A stretch of 44,618 bases of DNA from positions 1 to 44,618 of the forward strand of contig JAFGOE010000049.1 in the NCBI GenBank assembly GCA_016926625.1, given 5' to 3'. The DNA is from Candidatus Zhuqueibacterota bacterium (GTDB taxonomy: Bacteria > Zhuqueibacterota > Zhuqueibacteria > Thermofontimicrobiales > Thiofontviventaceae). Below are positions 18,273-26,622 of the stretch, piece by piece. The notes under the pieces are model-generated. The model saw only the letters and a program-made list of their open reading frames with translations, had not been told where the DNA came from and searched no databases. Both the position numbers and the translations under genes were made by a program. Numbering within the stretch: the stretch's first letter is position 1; the number at the start of each line of letters is the position of its first letter.

Positions 18273-19247
18273 TTGAAACTTAATATTAAGAAATTGATCC
18301 TTTTCTGTTCAATTAGTCTCATTCTCTGTTTTTTGATTAGCTGTACAGGTAAAAAAATAGACAAAATGTATACGATCGGAATTGTGCAAATAGTCGAAGA
18401 TCCGATGCTTGATCTGGCGAGGAACAGCCTGATTGAGACTCTGGGCGATGAAGGCTTTGTCGAGGGTAAAAACATTCGCATAGTGTATAGCAGCGCCCAG
18501 GGGGAAATACCGAATATATCGTTAATACTGAAAAATTTTCTATCCCAGAAGGTCGATATGATCATAACTAATAGCACTCCTTGCATGGCAGCTGCTGCTC
18601 AGACGATTAAAAATATTCCGGTCGTGTTTACCGTTGCTTTCGGTCCTGAACAGATCGGCATCCAGGATGTGCCCTCCAATCTGACCGGTGTATATGATCC
18701 TTTCGAAATGAACGACTTTGTCCGAATGATGCGTTTAAGTGTGCCCGCCTTGAAAAATATTGGGATTTTGTATAATCCGACAGAGCCAAATGCACGATTC
18801 GGCGCTGATCAGCTAAAGAAGGAGTGTGCTGATCAGAATATAACCGTCATAGAAATGTCAGTTTATTCATCGAATGACGTTCTACTGGCAGCTCGCTCCC
18901 TTGCGCAGAAGCAGATAGATGCGTTTGCGATTGCTGCGGATAATACCGTTCACCTTGCAATAGCATCCTTCGTGAGAGTAGCGGAGGATCATCAGATTCC
19001 TCTGTTTGTTACCGATCCCAGTCAAGTCGAACGCGGTGCGTGCGCTGGTTTTGGTGTCGATTATGGCGACTGGGGTAGGGAGAGCGGGAAAATCGCTGCT
19101 GAAATAATCCGAGGGAAAGATCCTGCAGAAATTCCCATTAGACCCATGCAGAAAAAGACAATGAGTCTAAATCTGAAAGCTGCGGCATCTCAGGGCATAA
19201 CCTTTCCTGCCGAACTCATCGCGAAGGCAGATAAGGTGATAGAGTAA
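18273..19247 (+). CDS. ABC transporter substrate-binding lipoprotein (PF04392, TrpX type)
   Basis: The start is TTG at 18273, seven bases after TGGAGGA. The longer frame from GTG 18258 would place the ribosome site inside the gene. The N-terminus KKLILFCSISLILCFLISC gives a lipobox with Cys24, so this is an inner- or outer-membrane lipoprotein. The rest matches the ABC_sub_bind family: YTIGIVQIVEDPMLD, a long first lobe, then SNLTGVYDP, NIGILYNPTEPNA and AFAIAADNTVH. Family members such as TrpX bind amino-acid-like ligands; the actual ligand is unknown. It is the first gene of an operon with a permease fusion and an ATPase. Confidence 0.9.
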   Translation: MKLNIKKLILFCSISLILCFLISCTGKKIDKMYTIGIVQIVEDPMLDLARNSLIETLGDEGFVEGKNIRIVYSSAQGEIPNISLILKNFLSQKVDMIITNSTPCMAAAAQTIKNIPVVFTVAFGPEQIGIQDVPSNLTGVYDPFEMNDFVRMMRLSVPALKNIGILYNPTEPNARFGADQLKKECADQNITVIEMSVYSSNDVLLAARSLAQKQIDAFAIAADNTVHLAIASFVRVAEDHQIPLFVTDPSQVERGACAGFGVDYGDWGRESGKIAAEIIRGKDPAEIPIRPMQKKTMSLNLKAAASQGITFPAELIAKADKVIE

Positions 19248-19275
19248 ACATAATTCATATCATCAGGAGAAAGGC

Positions 19276-20499
19276 ATGACGACGTGTACTATCACCGAAC
19301 GATCAGGTATTACATGGCTTGCGATACATGGACGAATCGACAGCATGACATCGCCTGAAGTCCAGCATCATATAGATGAGTTGATTTTAGGGGGCAGGCG
19401 GTTGATCGTAATAGACATGGAAGAGGTCAACTTTGTAAGCAGTGCAGGATTAAGGGTTTTTATCATGGCCCATAATCAACTCCAAAAAGTCGGTGGTGAG
19501 ATCGTGTTATACAAGATTTCAGAGTTTGTGATGCTCGTATTTAAGATCAGCGGATTTGACCAAATATTTAAAATTGTCTCCACCGAAGAGGAGCTATCCG
19601 TCATTTGTTCGGTCTGCGTTGAAGAATCTGAAGTTTTAACTACGACTAAAGGTGGTATTATCTTTAAGCACCGTGAGATGGTCGGATCTGCGACGGGTGT
19701 CCTTTGTGTTGTAGGGTCACAGGATAAACTTGCATCGTCCGATTATACCGAAGATGATGTAATCACTATCTCTCAGTCAGAACTTCATTTTGGTACTGGC
19801 CTGGCCACGGTAGGGGAGCGATATGATGAATATAAGCATTTATTTGGTGAAGCGTTATTCATAAAAGGAAATATCTTCTTCTATCCCGCAACCAGGCGAC
19901 CTGCTGTTGATTTCATGTTTTATTCAGGAGAGAATTCGGGGACAGCGTGCAGGTTTCTGCATGGATTCGTTTTCAACGGCACTTATCGCTATCTGGCGGC
20001 GTTTGAAAGCGAACAAGACTTTATCACGATCGACAAATTGACACAGTACATCATGTCGCTCCCATCAAATGCATCGTTACTGGGCATCGTCCTGTTAGCG
20101 GAAAGCAAGGGAATATATGGGATGAACCTCAAGCAAGTACCGTTAAGTGAAAACAAGCCAGTTGATGGCAATGATATCTTCGACTCAGTCCATTTTCCTT
20201 CGTGGATAAACTTCCCGGTCGATCCCGTAGATGATAACCATATTGTCGTCGGCGTCGGAATGATTTGTCGCGACAGAAATTCGTGCAGTGCGGAGGTGCT
20301 AAAACTGTTCTCCAGTGAATCGAACGTCCATATGCATGGGGGTATTTTCGAAAAAGGACCAATCAGTAAAAGGATAGATCAGTTTTCCGGTGAGTTGGAT
20401 CGAGTGATCACTGAGCTTGATATCACGAAGGTGCAACACCTGTTGGGAAAAAGCAGATTCAGCAATGGAATGTTGGGCATTATAGAACTGGAAGGGTAA
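19276..20499 (+). CDS. STAS-domain protein with unrecognised ~300-residue C-terminal domain
   Basis: A protein of 407 residues. Residues 1-110 are a STAS domain with EEVNFVSSAGLRVFIMA; Ser55/56 is the expected phosphorylation position. Residues ~125-407 form one or two alpha/beta modules I cannot assign (it begins GGIIFKHREMVGSATGVLCV, and includes FYPATRRPAVDFMFY and an acidic DPVDDNHIVVGVG stretch). It is not obviously SpoIIE, a histidine kinase or FIST. The gene sits between the binding-lipoprotein gene (28-nt gap) and the permease (4-nt gap), so it belongs to the transporter operon. A role linking transport to partner-switch signalling is inference. Confidence 0.75.
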   Translation: MTTCTITERSGITWLAIHGRIDSMTSPEVQHHIDELILGGRRLIVIDMEEVNFVSSAGLRVFIMAHNQLQKVGGEIVLYKISEFVMLVFKISGFDQIFKIVSTEEELSVICSVCVEESEVLTTTKGGIIFKHREMVGSATGVLCVVGSQDKLASSDYTEDDVITISQSELHFGTGLATVGERYDEYKHLFGEALFIKGNIFFYPATRRPAVDFMFYSGENSGTACRFLHGFVFNGTYRYLAAFESEQDFITIDKLTQYIMSLPSNASLLGIVLLAESKGIYGMNLKQVPLSENKPVDGNDIFDSVHFPSWINFPVDPVDDNHIVVGVGMICRDRNSCSAEVLKLFSSESNVHMHGGIFEKGPISKRIDQFSGELDRVITELDITKVQHLLGKSRFSNGMLGIIELEG

Positions 20500-20503
20500 T
20501 CGT

Positions 20504-22468
20504 ATGGAACTTTGGATCGGTGCAATCAATCTTGGTTTTCTGTATGCATTTATGACGATGGGTGTGTTTATAACGTTTCGTATCCATGATTTCCCGGATA
20601 TTACGGTAGACGGAAGCTTCACTGCAGGAGCTGCAGTGGCTGCAGTGATGATGGCAGCAGGAGTCAATCCGGTGCTCGCTCTGTGCGCAGCATTTATCAT
20701 CGGTTGCCTGGCGGGGTGGATGACGGCATTGATCCACACACGATTCCAGGTCAATGGCCTGCTGGCAGGTATACTCGTGATGACGGCGTTGTATTCCATC
20801 AATCTGCATATCATGGGTCGTTCTAATATCCCGCTATTAAACCAGAAGACGCTATTTTCCTGGCTTTCTACGATCAACCCGGGACTACATCCTGAAGTCT
20901 GGATAGTTCTGGTTCTCTTCGTTGTCATGACGGGATTTTGGATATTGATGTCACTGTTTTTTAAGACGGATCTCGGAATCGCTATGCGAGTAACTGGCAA
21001 CAACCCATCGATGGCTGCTGCGAACGGGATCAACGTGGGAAGAATGACCCTGTTCGGTGTCGCGCTGGCCAACGGATTCACAGGAATATCAGGGGCTTTG
21101 GTCGCTCAGTATCAGGGATTTGCGGATATTGGCATGGGAATCGGAACCGTGGTGATCGGCCTGGCAGCGGTCATCATCGGTGAATCAGTTTTAAAGGCGA
21201 CTTCGATGTATGCACGGGTGCTGAGTGTTATAATCGGGGCGATTATATTCAGGCTTATGATCGCATTCGCTCTGTACGTCGGTATGAATCCGATAGACCT
21301 CAAGCTGCTCACAGCGGTGTTCGTATTGCTTACCTTAATATTTTCAAAGTCCGTCGGTAGAGGGAGAGAATCCAGGCGCCTGATTCCATGGTTTAGAGAC
21401 GTATATTCCAATAAGAGAGTACGTTGGTCATTTGGCATGTTGATGGTCGTTTTCGTCCTGATCGCTTTAGGGTTTTATCTGGTTGCCAGGAAAGCAACTA
21501 CTACTGAGAAGCAATTTAAAATTGGCTGTGTGCAATTGGCCGATAACGGACTCTTAAATATCACTCGAGATAGCCTGGTGGATGAGTTGAACCGACTCGG
21601 GTATCGCGACGAAGATAATTCGACGATCCTATTGGAAAACGCTGCCGGTGATCTGACGACTGTCAACACGATCATCGATAAGTTTATTCGTCAGGATGTT
21701 AACGTTATCGTGACCATATCGACTGGATGCACCCAGGTAGCTATTAATAAGGTAAAAGATAAGCCTATCGTGTTTGCCACGGTTGCGAATCCGTTTATCA
21801 TCGAAGCGGGAAGGTCGGATGAAGAACATCTGCCTAATGTTACCGGTGTATACGGGTGGGTGCCTATGGATAAGACGTTGGAGCTGGTGAGAGAAATTCG
21901 ACCGGGCCCGATCACAATCGGTGCTATCTGGGATCCGGCTCAGGCAAATTCAGTCTTTAATGTCGATCAGTTGCGGGAAGCGACGAAGGTCTACACGGAT
22001 GTTAAGTTTGTTGGAGCAACGATAACGAATTCTGCAAGCGTATATGAAGCAGCCGTATCACTCGTACAAAAAGGCATCGATGCGTTTGTACTCAGTCCGG
22101 ACAATATCGTCTATTCGGCCTTTGAAGCCGTGGTGAAAGCGTCACAATCTGAAAAAATCCCAATATTTCTGAGTGATGTGGAGCGATTGGGGGATGGAGC
22201 GCTTGCTGTACTGGGCTATGATTATACGACCAGCGGAATTCAGGCCGCCGGTCTTGTGGATCGGATTCTAAAAGGAGAAAGTCCTAATAATATTCCATTC
22301 GAGAGATATAAAAAACTCACCATTGGTATCAATCTCGACGTTGCATCGAAGTTAGGTATAGCCATCTCAGATGAGATCAAAGCACAGGCAAATTTGCTCA
22401 TCGGTGGAGACATCGTAGATTCTGGGCATAAACACAATATTGGTGACGTAATGTTGCAAGTACGATAA
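20504..22468 (+). CDS. ABC permease fused to a periplasmic substrate-binding domain
   Basis: A protein of 654 residues. Residues 1-~290 are a BPD_transp_2 (PF02653) permease of the TrpY type, with HDFPDITVDGSFTAGAA near the start and about eight membrane segments, plus GNNPSMAAANGINV in the middle. A basic linker and one more helix (~308-328, FGMLMVVFVLIALGFYL) lead to an ABC_sub_bind (PF04392) domain at ~335-654, with FKIGCVQLADNGLLN, LPNVTGVYGW and TIGAIWDPAQAN. A free binding lipoprotein is also present in the operon, so the complex would have two binding modules. The gene may once have been longer: the next 330 bases encode a further, out-of-frame piece of the same binding fold. Confidence 0.9.
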   Translation: MELWIGAINLGFLYAFMTMGVFITFRIHDFPDITVDGSFTAGAAVAAVMMAAGVNPVLALCAAFIIGCLAGWMTALIHTRFQVNGLLAGILVMTALYSINLHIMGRSNIPLLNQKTLFSWLSTINPGLHPEVWIVLVLFVVMTGFWILMSLFFKTDLGIAMRVTGNNPSMAAANGINVGRMTLFGVALANGFTGISGALVAQYQGFADIGMGIGTVVIGLAAVIIGESVLKATSMYARVLSVIIGAIIFRLMIAFALYVGMNPIDLKLLTAVFVLLTLIFSKSVGRGRESRRLIPWFRDVYSNKRVRWSFGMLMVVFVLIALGFYLVARKATTTEKQFKIGCVQLADNGLLNITRDSLVDELNRLGYRDEDNSTILLENAAGDLTTVNTIIDKFIRQDVNVIVTISTGCTQVAINKVKDKPIVFATVANPFIIEAGRSDEEHLPNVTGVYGWVPMDKTLELVREIRPGPITIGAIWDPAQANSVFNVDQLREATKVYTDVKFVGATITNSASVYEAAVSLVQKGIDAFVLSPDNIVYSAFEAVVKASQSEKIPIFLSDVERLGDGALAVLGYDYTTSGIQAAGLVDRILKGESPNNIPFERYKKLTIGINLDVASKLGIAISDEIKAQANLLIGGDIVDSGHKHNIGDVMLQVR

Positions 22469-22776
22469 CGGTTACGCGTGAGATTTTTCCGGAGGCAAGG
22501 AGTATTGGTATTATCTGGAATCCCGCCGAAGTCTGTTCCGAGGCCTGTACCTATCAAGCCAGAGTCGCTGCAGAACGGTACGATTTTGAACTGATAGAGG
22601 CGACTGTCAGTGATACCGGGGAAATTATGGATGCGATAAAATCGCTTCTTGATAAAAGATCCGAATGGTCTTCAACCTCAGGGGATAGAACGATCATCAT
22701 AGCGCTTGCGACGATCGCCAGGATTCTAAATTCATGCAATATTTCTATTAACATGATGTTTTTTCGTAAAACTTGA
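22447..22776 (+). pseudogene. Truncated, out-of-frame substrate-binding-protein remnant
   Basis: A frame with no start codon at its head is open from just after a TGA at 22444-22446 to a TGA at 22774. It overlaps the 3' end of the permease fusion gene in another frame. Its translation (TREIFPEARSIGIIWNPAEV, then VAAERYDFELIEATVSDT) aligns by eye with VREIRPGPITIGAIWDP and following residues of the fused binding domain, and with NIGILYNPTEP of the free lipoprotein. Only the middle of the fold is left; the first lobe and last lobe are missing. It is best read as a decayed third binding module or gene copy left by deletion and frameshift. A sequencing frameshift alone cannot restore a full gene. 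Confidence 0.65.
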
Positions 22777-22815
22777 AGCTAGATCATTTTTTATAATCAA
22801 CGTACAGGAAGACAT

Positions 22816-23628
22816 ATGATACAGATAATCGGTGTCCATAAAAGGTTCAATGTCGGTACCATTAACGAGACCTATGCACTGCGTGACATTCATCTAACGA
22901 TTAAGCCAGGTGAATTTGTCACGATTATCGGTACCAACGGTTCGGGCAAATCGACTCTCTTAAACGCTGTTGCCGGATCATTTGCTCCTGACCAGGGGCA
23001 GATCATTTTAGATAGTCATGATGTGACCCATAAAAAAGATTATGAGCGTGCAAAGTACATTGCGAGAGTTTTTCAGAACCCCTTCATGGGGACGGCCCCG
23101 ATAATGACCATAGCGGAGAACCTGCACATGGCTTATCTTCGCAATAAGGTAAGTTACCCTGTGCTTGGACTCGATTCGAAACGATACTCTCAGTACAAAG
23201 AGGAAGTAAAACAGCTCGAAATGCAGCTCGAGGGTAGACTCGATACGTTAATCGGATCACTCTCTGGCGGACAGCGTCAGGCTCTCACTCTGCTCATGGC
23301 TGTGATCGCACAACCCAAAGTATTACTGCTCGACGAACATACGGCGGCACTCGATCCAAAGTCAGCGGCTCAGGTCATAAGGCTTACTAAACGTTTTATT
23401 GAGAGGGAGAAGCTCACTGCTGTCATGGTTACACACAGCATGCAGCAGGCTCTTGACGTGGGTGAACGCACTATCATGATGCATAAGGGTCAGATCATCG
23501 ATGACATCTCTCGTGAGGAGAAACGACGGCTTACAGTGAACGATCTGTTAGATAAATTTGCCGAATTACGGAAAACGGAACAATTGACGGATGATATGCT
23601 GGCGACACTGAGACGGGAATATGCGTGA
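22816..23628 (+). CDS. ABC transporter ATPase (TrpZ type)
   Basis: A protein of 270 residues, one nucleotide-binding domain. Walker A is GTNGSGKST (39-47), the Q-loop is FQNPF (Q87), the signature is LSGGQRQ (149-155), Walker B is VLLLDEH (169-175), and the switch is VTHSM. It drives the importer formed with the permease fusion upstream and follows the binding-protein remnant by 39 nt. The length is normal. The C-terminal ~40 residues are a family-typical helical tail. Confidence 0.93.
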   Translation: MIQIIGVHKRFNVGTINETYALRDIHLTIKPGEFVTIIGTNGSGKSTLLNAVAGSFAPDQGQIILDSHDVTHKKDYERAKYIARVFQNPFMGTAPIMTIAENLHMAYLRNKVSYPVLGLDSKRYSQYKEEVKQLEMQLEGRLDTLIGSLSGGQRQALTLLMAVIAQPKVLLLDEHTAALDPKSAAQVIRLTKRFIEREKLTAVMVTHSMQQALDVGERTIMMHKGQIIDDISREEKRRLTVNDLLDKFAELRKTEQLTDDMLATLRREYA

Positions 23629-23877
23629 GTATGTATGTAATGTTCCGAACGGAATAGGTGAAGACGTGATGAAGAAATCCATGTAATAACGTCGCATGCT
23701 ATTTTGAGGATTTCGGGTTATATTTTGACGGCGGCAATTTAATAAACGTATCTATTTCATATTTGTTGTTGGTAATGATGACGTTGTCACAAACGGTTAA
23801 CATCAATATAGTGCATTTAATTTATTTTGTGCAAAGCAACCATATTTTAATAACGCATGAATTATGAACAAATTCAC

Positions 23878-24018
23878 TTAATTATTTTCAATTTTATTCC
23901 AATCTGGGACAGTCCTATCCTTCACTTTTTCCATTACTTCATCAAAACCAGTCATCATTATCCGAATGGGTAAGGAACTCCTAATCTTCTCACAAGAGTT
24001 TAAATTTATATTTATATT
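23878..24018 (-). pseudogene. Possible 3' end of a decayed gene
   Basis: A start-less minus-strand frame ends at the TAA at 23878 and reads ...RIMMTGFDEVMEKVKDRT and then VPDWNKIENN. The amphipathic, charged ending looks like a real C-terminus. An internal ATG pair would give only 26 residues and has no ribosome site at a usable distance. The upstream part is AT-rich with stops. The evidence is composition only. Confidence 0.3.
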
Positions 24019-24072
24019 TCAATTAACTATTACTTATGAACGCTGCAATATAATTTTTATATTATGCCATTA

Positions 24073-24182
24073 CATAACGACTGGCGTTTCAGGTGCGACA
24101 ATGCTGAGACCCACTGAACGTAAGAATCAGTAATAACTAAGAGAAACAACACCCTGTTGCAAACTGTAAACGTCTTGTTAGC
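24073..24182 (-). mobile_element. attC-like recombination site (imperfect palindrome) downstream of hicAB
   Basis: Read on the minus strand, this ~110-base segment begins GCTAAC-AA-GACGTTTACAG and ends CTGAAACGCC-AGTC-GTTATG. The arms pair as GACGTTTACAG against GGCGTTTCAG, with one extra A in the left arm, like the extrahelical base of integron attC sites. The outer boxes share TAAC/GTTA. Length and orientation fit a gene cassette: hicA-hicB reads toward it and the site lies just after the genes. The outer boxes do not match the strict RYYYAAC/GTTRRRY consensus, the two spacers differ (2 and 4 nt), and no second site or integrase is visible. Confidence 0.4.
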
Positions 24183-24345
24183 AGTTACTTACATAATTAT
24201 TCATAAGATAAATTAAGCAGGATTTCTAAGTGAAAATTAAGGGGAACATCTCTGTGGGAAAATTAGAAAAACGAATAAATTTGCAAGAATGCATAAAATA
24301 ACCAAACATTCATAATTTAGATTTGTTATTGTTATTCCCTTGGAT

Positions 24346-24564
24346 TTATGCAACTTGATATATCGCCGGTCGGTAATTGGGTGCAGGAATAGCTTTCCCA
24401 TTTGCATGAGCTGCATCAATCCATGCTTTTTTAGCTTTTAATACTTCCTGCAGTGCTTCTTCAGGAGTACTGCCAAACGATGAACAATGAATTAAATCAG
24501 GTATATCAGCAATATATCCTTCATCTTCTTCACTATAAAAAACATTTATATGATAATCTCTCAT
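24346..24564 (-). CDS. hicB: HicB-family antitoxin
   Basis: A protein of 72 residues with the HicB fold: INVFYSEEDEGYIADIPDL, then GSTPEEALQEVLKAKKAWI and the NGKAIPAPNY ending typical of short HicB antitoxins. It neutralises the HicA mRNA interferase. It lacks a separate C-terminal DNA-binding domain, as in the short HicB class. Its start overlaps the hicA stop by 4 nt, so the pair is translationally coupled with the toxin first. Confidence 0.88.
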   Translation of the reverse strand: MRDYHINVFYSEEDEGYIADIPDLIHCSSFGSTPEEALQEVLKAKKAWIDAAHANGKAIPAPNYRPAIYQVA

Positions 24565-24815
24565 TCGTCTTCCTCCATTTGGAGATTATATCTTTCAATA
24601 ATTTTTAATAATTGCTTTATCTGATAAGGTTTTGCCTGACCTTTAACATTTTGCAAGTTTATTAATTCCGGAACTTCTGGATGAACAAAGATGTGATGAC
24701 TTCCACTTACGCGGTCTAAATAAAAACCAAACATTTCAGCGCAAGCAACAATCTCTGAAAAACGTACATTCGTGTTACTTGTCAGTATCTTTTGAAAAAT
24801 TTTTCTATTTTTCAC
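24561..24815 (-). CDS. hicA: HicA-family toxin (mRNA interferase)
   Basis: A protein of 84 residues with a dsRBD-like HicA fold. Key features are FSEIVACAEMFGFYLDRVSG, followed by SHHIFVHPE, which carries the catalytic histidine, and VKGQAKPYQIKQLLKIIE. HicA cleaves mRNA and is held in check by HicB, encoded next on the same strand. Gene order (toxin first) and size are normal. The attC-like site downstream suggests the pair may have arrived as a mobile cassette. Confidence 0.87.
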   Translation of the reverse strand: MKNRKIFQKILTSNTNVRFSEIVACAEMFGFYLDRVSGSHHIFVHPEVPELINLQNVKGQAKPYQIKQLLKIIERYNLQMEEDE

Positions 24816-25414
24816 TTTTAATTTTGGTTAGTTTTTTAAATAGCAATAGGTTTCAAATTATATTTTATAGAATTAAACAAATTCACCATTTATAAGAGAA
24901 TTGATTATACAGCTATAAATTAATCATTATATTAGTATGTTGCAATAAATTTTTTCATAAATTTTAATCACTACAGTTTCTGGCTGACGCGAAAATAAGA
25001 CTCCTAAGATTAGTAGCACAGATTATCACTAAGCTACATATTTTCACAGGAATCGTCCAACCTGAAATTCATACCGAACGATTATTCATACAAAATAATT
25101 TAAAAAAACAAGAAAAGTCAACAAATTTTTCATTCCCGGGTGAATTGGCGTAGTAGATTTTTCTTTAAAATATTTGTTCTTGAATAATAGGATCCAGCGG
25201 AGGATGTTAAAGAAGATAGGGGGGAATCAATCCCAAAAATCGGAAGTGACAAAAACTACTTTCTCGCTTTAAAATTTTTTGCAATATTTTTGCAATATTT
25301 TTTTACATATTCAGTAAAAAAGCCACAAAAATGCTCTTAAATCTTCGAATTTAGTATAATTCTAAAAATCGAATAAATACATATTAAATAATAGAGTTAG
25401 CTCTATAATTGTTG
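24816..25414. other. AT-rich region between hicA and tRNA-Thr
   Basis: I see no gene. It holds two direct copies of an 11-base T-rich unit (TTTTTGCAATA) near 25277-25300 and, next to the tRNA, a hairpin. It probably contains the hicAB promoter, which I cannot place. Confidence 0.45.
25391..25406 (-). terminator. Short hairpin downstream of tRNA-Thr
   Basis: ATAGAG-ttag-CTCTAT lies 9 nt beyond the tRNA 3' end and on the minus strand is followed by an AT-rich TATTTAATAT. The stem is short and the U-tract poor, so it is a possible terminator only. Confidence 0.4.
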
Positions 25415-25487
<73 letters not shown>

Positions 25488-25656
25488 TAATAACAAGGCC
25501 TAATATAATTAAAATATTAATTCAAATCAAGAAAAATTTTAATATTCATGATTTCCCCAGCAGAGAGCAGGGCAAGGCAGCTTAGCATAGCTTCCGGCTG
25601 TGTAATTCAGCAATACAGTCTGCATGTGTTGTCTTCCCTGCTTTGCCCCGGGTTCA

Positions 25657-26277
25657 TCAGTCGTTCAGCCTGAATGGCGGATATATATCTGTGGTTAAAA
25701 GAAATACATAGGCAACGACTCTCAACGACCATCTTAATGAACCTACCACAAAATCGAATATGCTTCGCGGGTAGCGGGACGTGAATAAGATGACGAACCA
25801 CGCGGCAATTGAGCATAGCACCATCGCGACGGATAGCAGGCTGAGAATGATGAGGTGCGGAATGGCCAGCAACCATTTTACCAGAGGCAGCCATCGGTTC
25901 AGATCTTTTTTTACATCAGGATAGGGGATTACTACATGGACTGCCTGGTCCTCGTCGGTCGATGGGTATTCATCGCGCAATAATAATAGATATGAGGCCA
26001 CACGCATCAGAAATTTGGTTAGTCCCATATTCCAATCGTACCACCACTTCGGATACTTCTGCCTGACCAATATCATCAACACCGTGGGCACAAATATGAT
26101 TCCTAGAAATGTTGTACTTAAACTGCTCTCATTTTCTGCCGTCGTTGTATACGTCGATGAGATCAGTAACATCAATAAAATAACGACAGGAATAGCAAGA
26201 AATAATCGAAAAAAAACAGTCACCCGGTTCGATTTACGCGGGTAATCGATGTCAAATTGGACCGGATATAGTGTCAT
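25657..26277 (-). CDS. DUF4389 integral membrane protein
   Basis: The start at 26277 is chosen because AAAGGAGA lies just upstream; a longer frame from 26328 would cover that site. The product is 206 residues, MTLYPVQFDIDYPRKSNRVT onward, with about four membrane helices in two similar halves: RFFLAIPVVILLMLLIS and WLLAIPHLIILSLLS each precede an Arg/Tyr/Trp-rich loop (KYPKWWYDW, RYPRSIFDF). This matches DUF4389 (PF14333), whose function is unknown. Adjacent DNA gives no functional hint. Confidence 0.82.
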   Translation of the reverse strand: MTLYPVQFDIDYPRKSNRVTVFFRLFLAIPVVILLMLLISSTYTTTAENESSLSTTFLGIIFVPTVLMILVRQKYPKWWYDWNMGLTKFLMRVASYLLLLRDEYPSTDEDQAVHVVIPYPDVKKDLNRWLPLVKWLLAIPHLIILSLLSVAMVLCSIAAWFVILFTSRYPRSIFDFVVGSLRWSLRVVAYVFLLTTDIYPPFRLND

Positions 26278-26622
26278 CTCCAGGTCTCCTTTTTTATTAT
26301 GATTGAATAAAAAAAATGATGCGAACAACTAAGCCCGAAATACCACTCTGTTAATTCAATTTAATATAATCATATTTTTTAAGTGGAACAATAAAATTAT
26401 AGAAAATAATCGTTACAAATAGGCACCAGTGAATGAGAATGTATGATAAAAAATTAAAAGTTCTTGATAATTTCGTTAAAATTACATATTTTATAATTGA
26501 AGCTAATCATAATTAATTATTTTATGTTTTAAAATGAATCTAATATTTTAGCTGAAAACTATTTTAGATAGTATTTGTATACTGAATATCAAACAGGATC
26601 ATTTTTTTAGGAGAAGTCACAG
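26278..26622. other. Divergent AT-rich promoter region upstream of the Fur-family gene
   Basis: There is no gene in these 345 bases. They hold the candidate promoter and palindrome described separately; the rest is AT-rich without visible structure. Confidence 0.45.
26464..26520 (+). promoter_or_regulatory. Candidate promoter and Fur/PerR-like palindrome upstream of the Fur-family gene
   Basis: TTGATA (26464-26469), a 17-bp spacer and TATTTT (26487-26492) form a plausible promoter. A perfect 12-base palindrome ATAATTAATTAT (26509-26520) lies just downstream. The palindrome resembles half of a Fur/PerR box, which would fit autoregulation, but the region is so AT-rich that chance matches are likely. 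Confidence 0.3.

Larger units (their letters stand above)
23629..24345. other. Accessory intergenic region
   Basis: There is no full gene in these 717 bases. They contain a small inverted repeat TTCCG-AA-CGGAA (23643-23654), a minus-strand coding remnant (23878-24018) and the attC-like palindrome at 24073-24182. The remainder is AT-rich with many stops in all frames. Confidence 0.5.

Noticed and set aside
20299-21081. 260-residue minus-strand frame
   Set aside because: Lies wholly over the STAS and permease genes, has low-complexity composition and no motif; the plus-strand genes are far better supported.
25270-25310. Two copies of TTTTTGCAATA, considered as the start of a repeat array
   Set aside because: Only two adjacent copies and no spacers; not a CRISPR and probably simple AT-rich slippage.
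25570-25648. Inverted repeat GGGCAAGGCAG / CTGCTTTGCCC downstream of the DUF4389 gene
   Set aside because: The arms pair, but the loop is 57 nt and no T-run follows; too weak to call a terminator.
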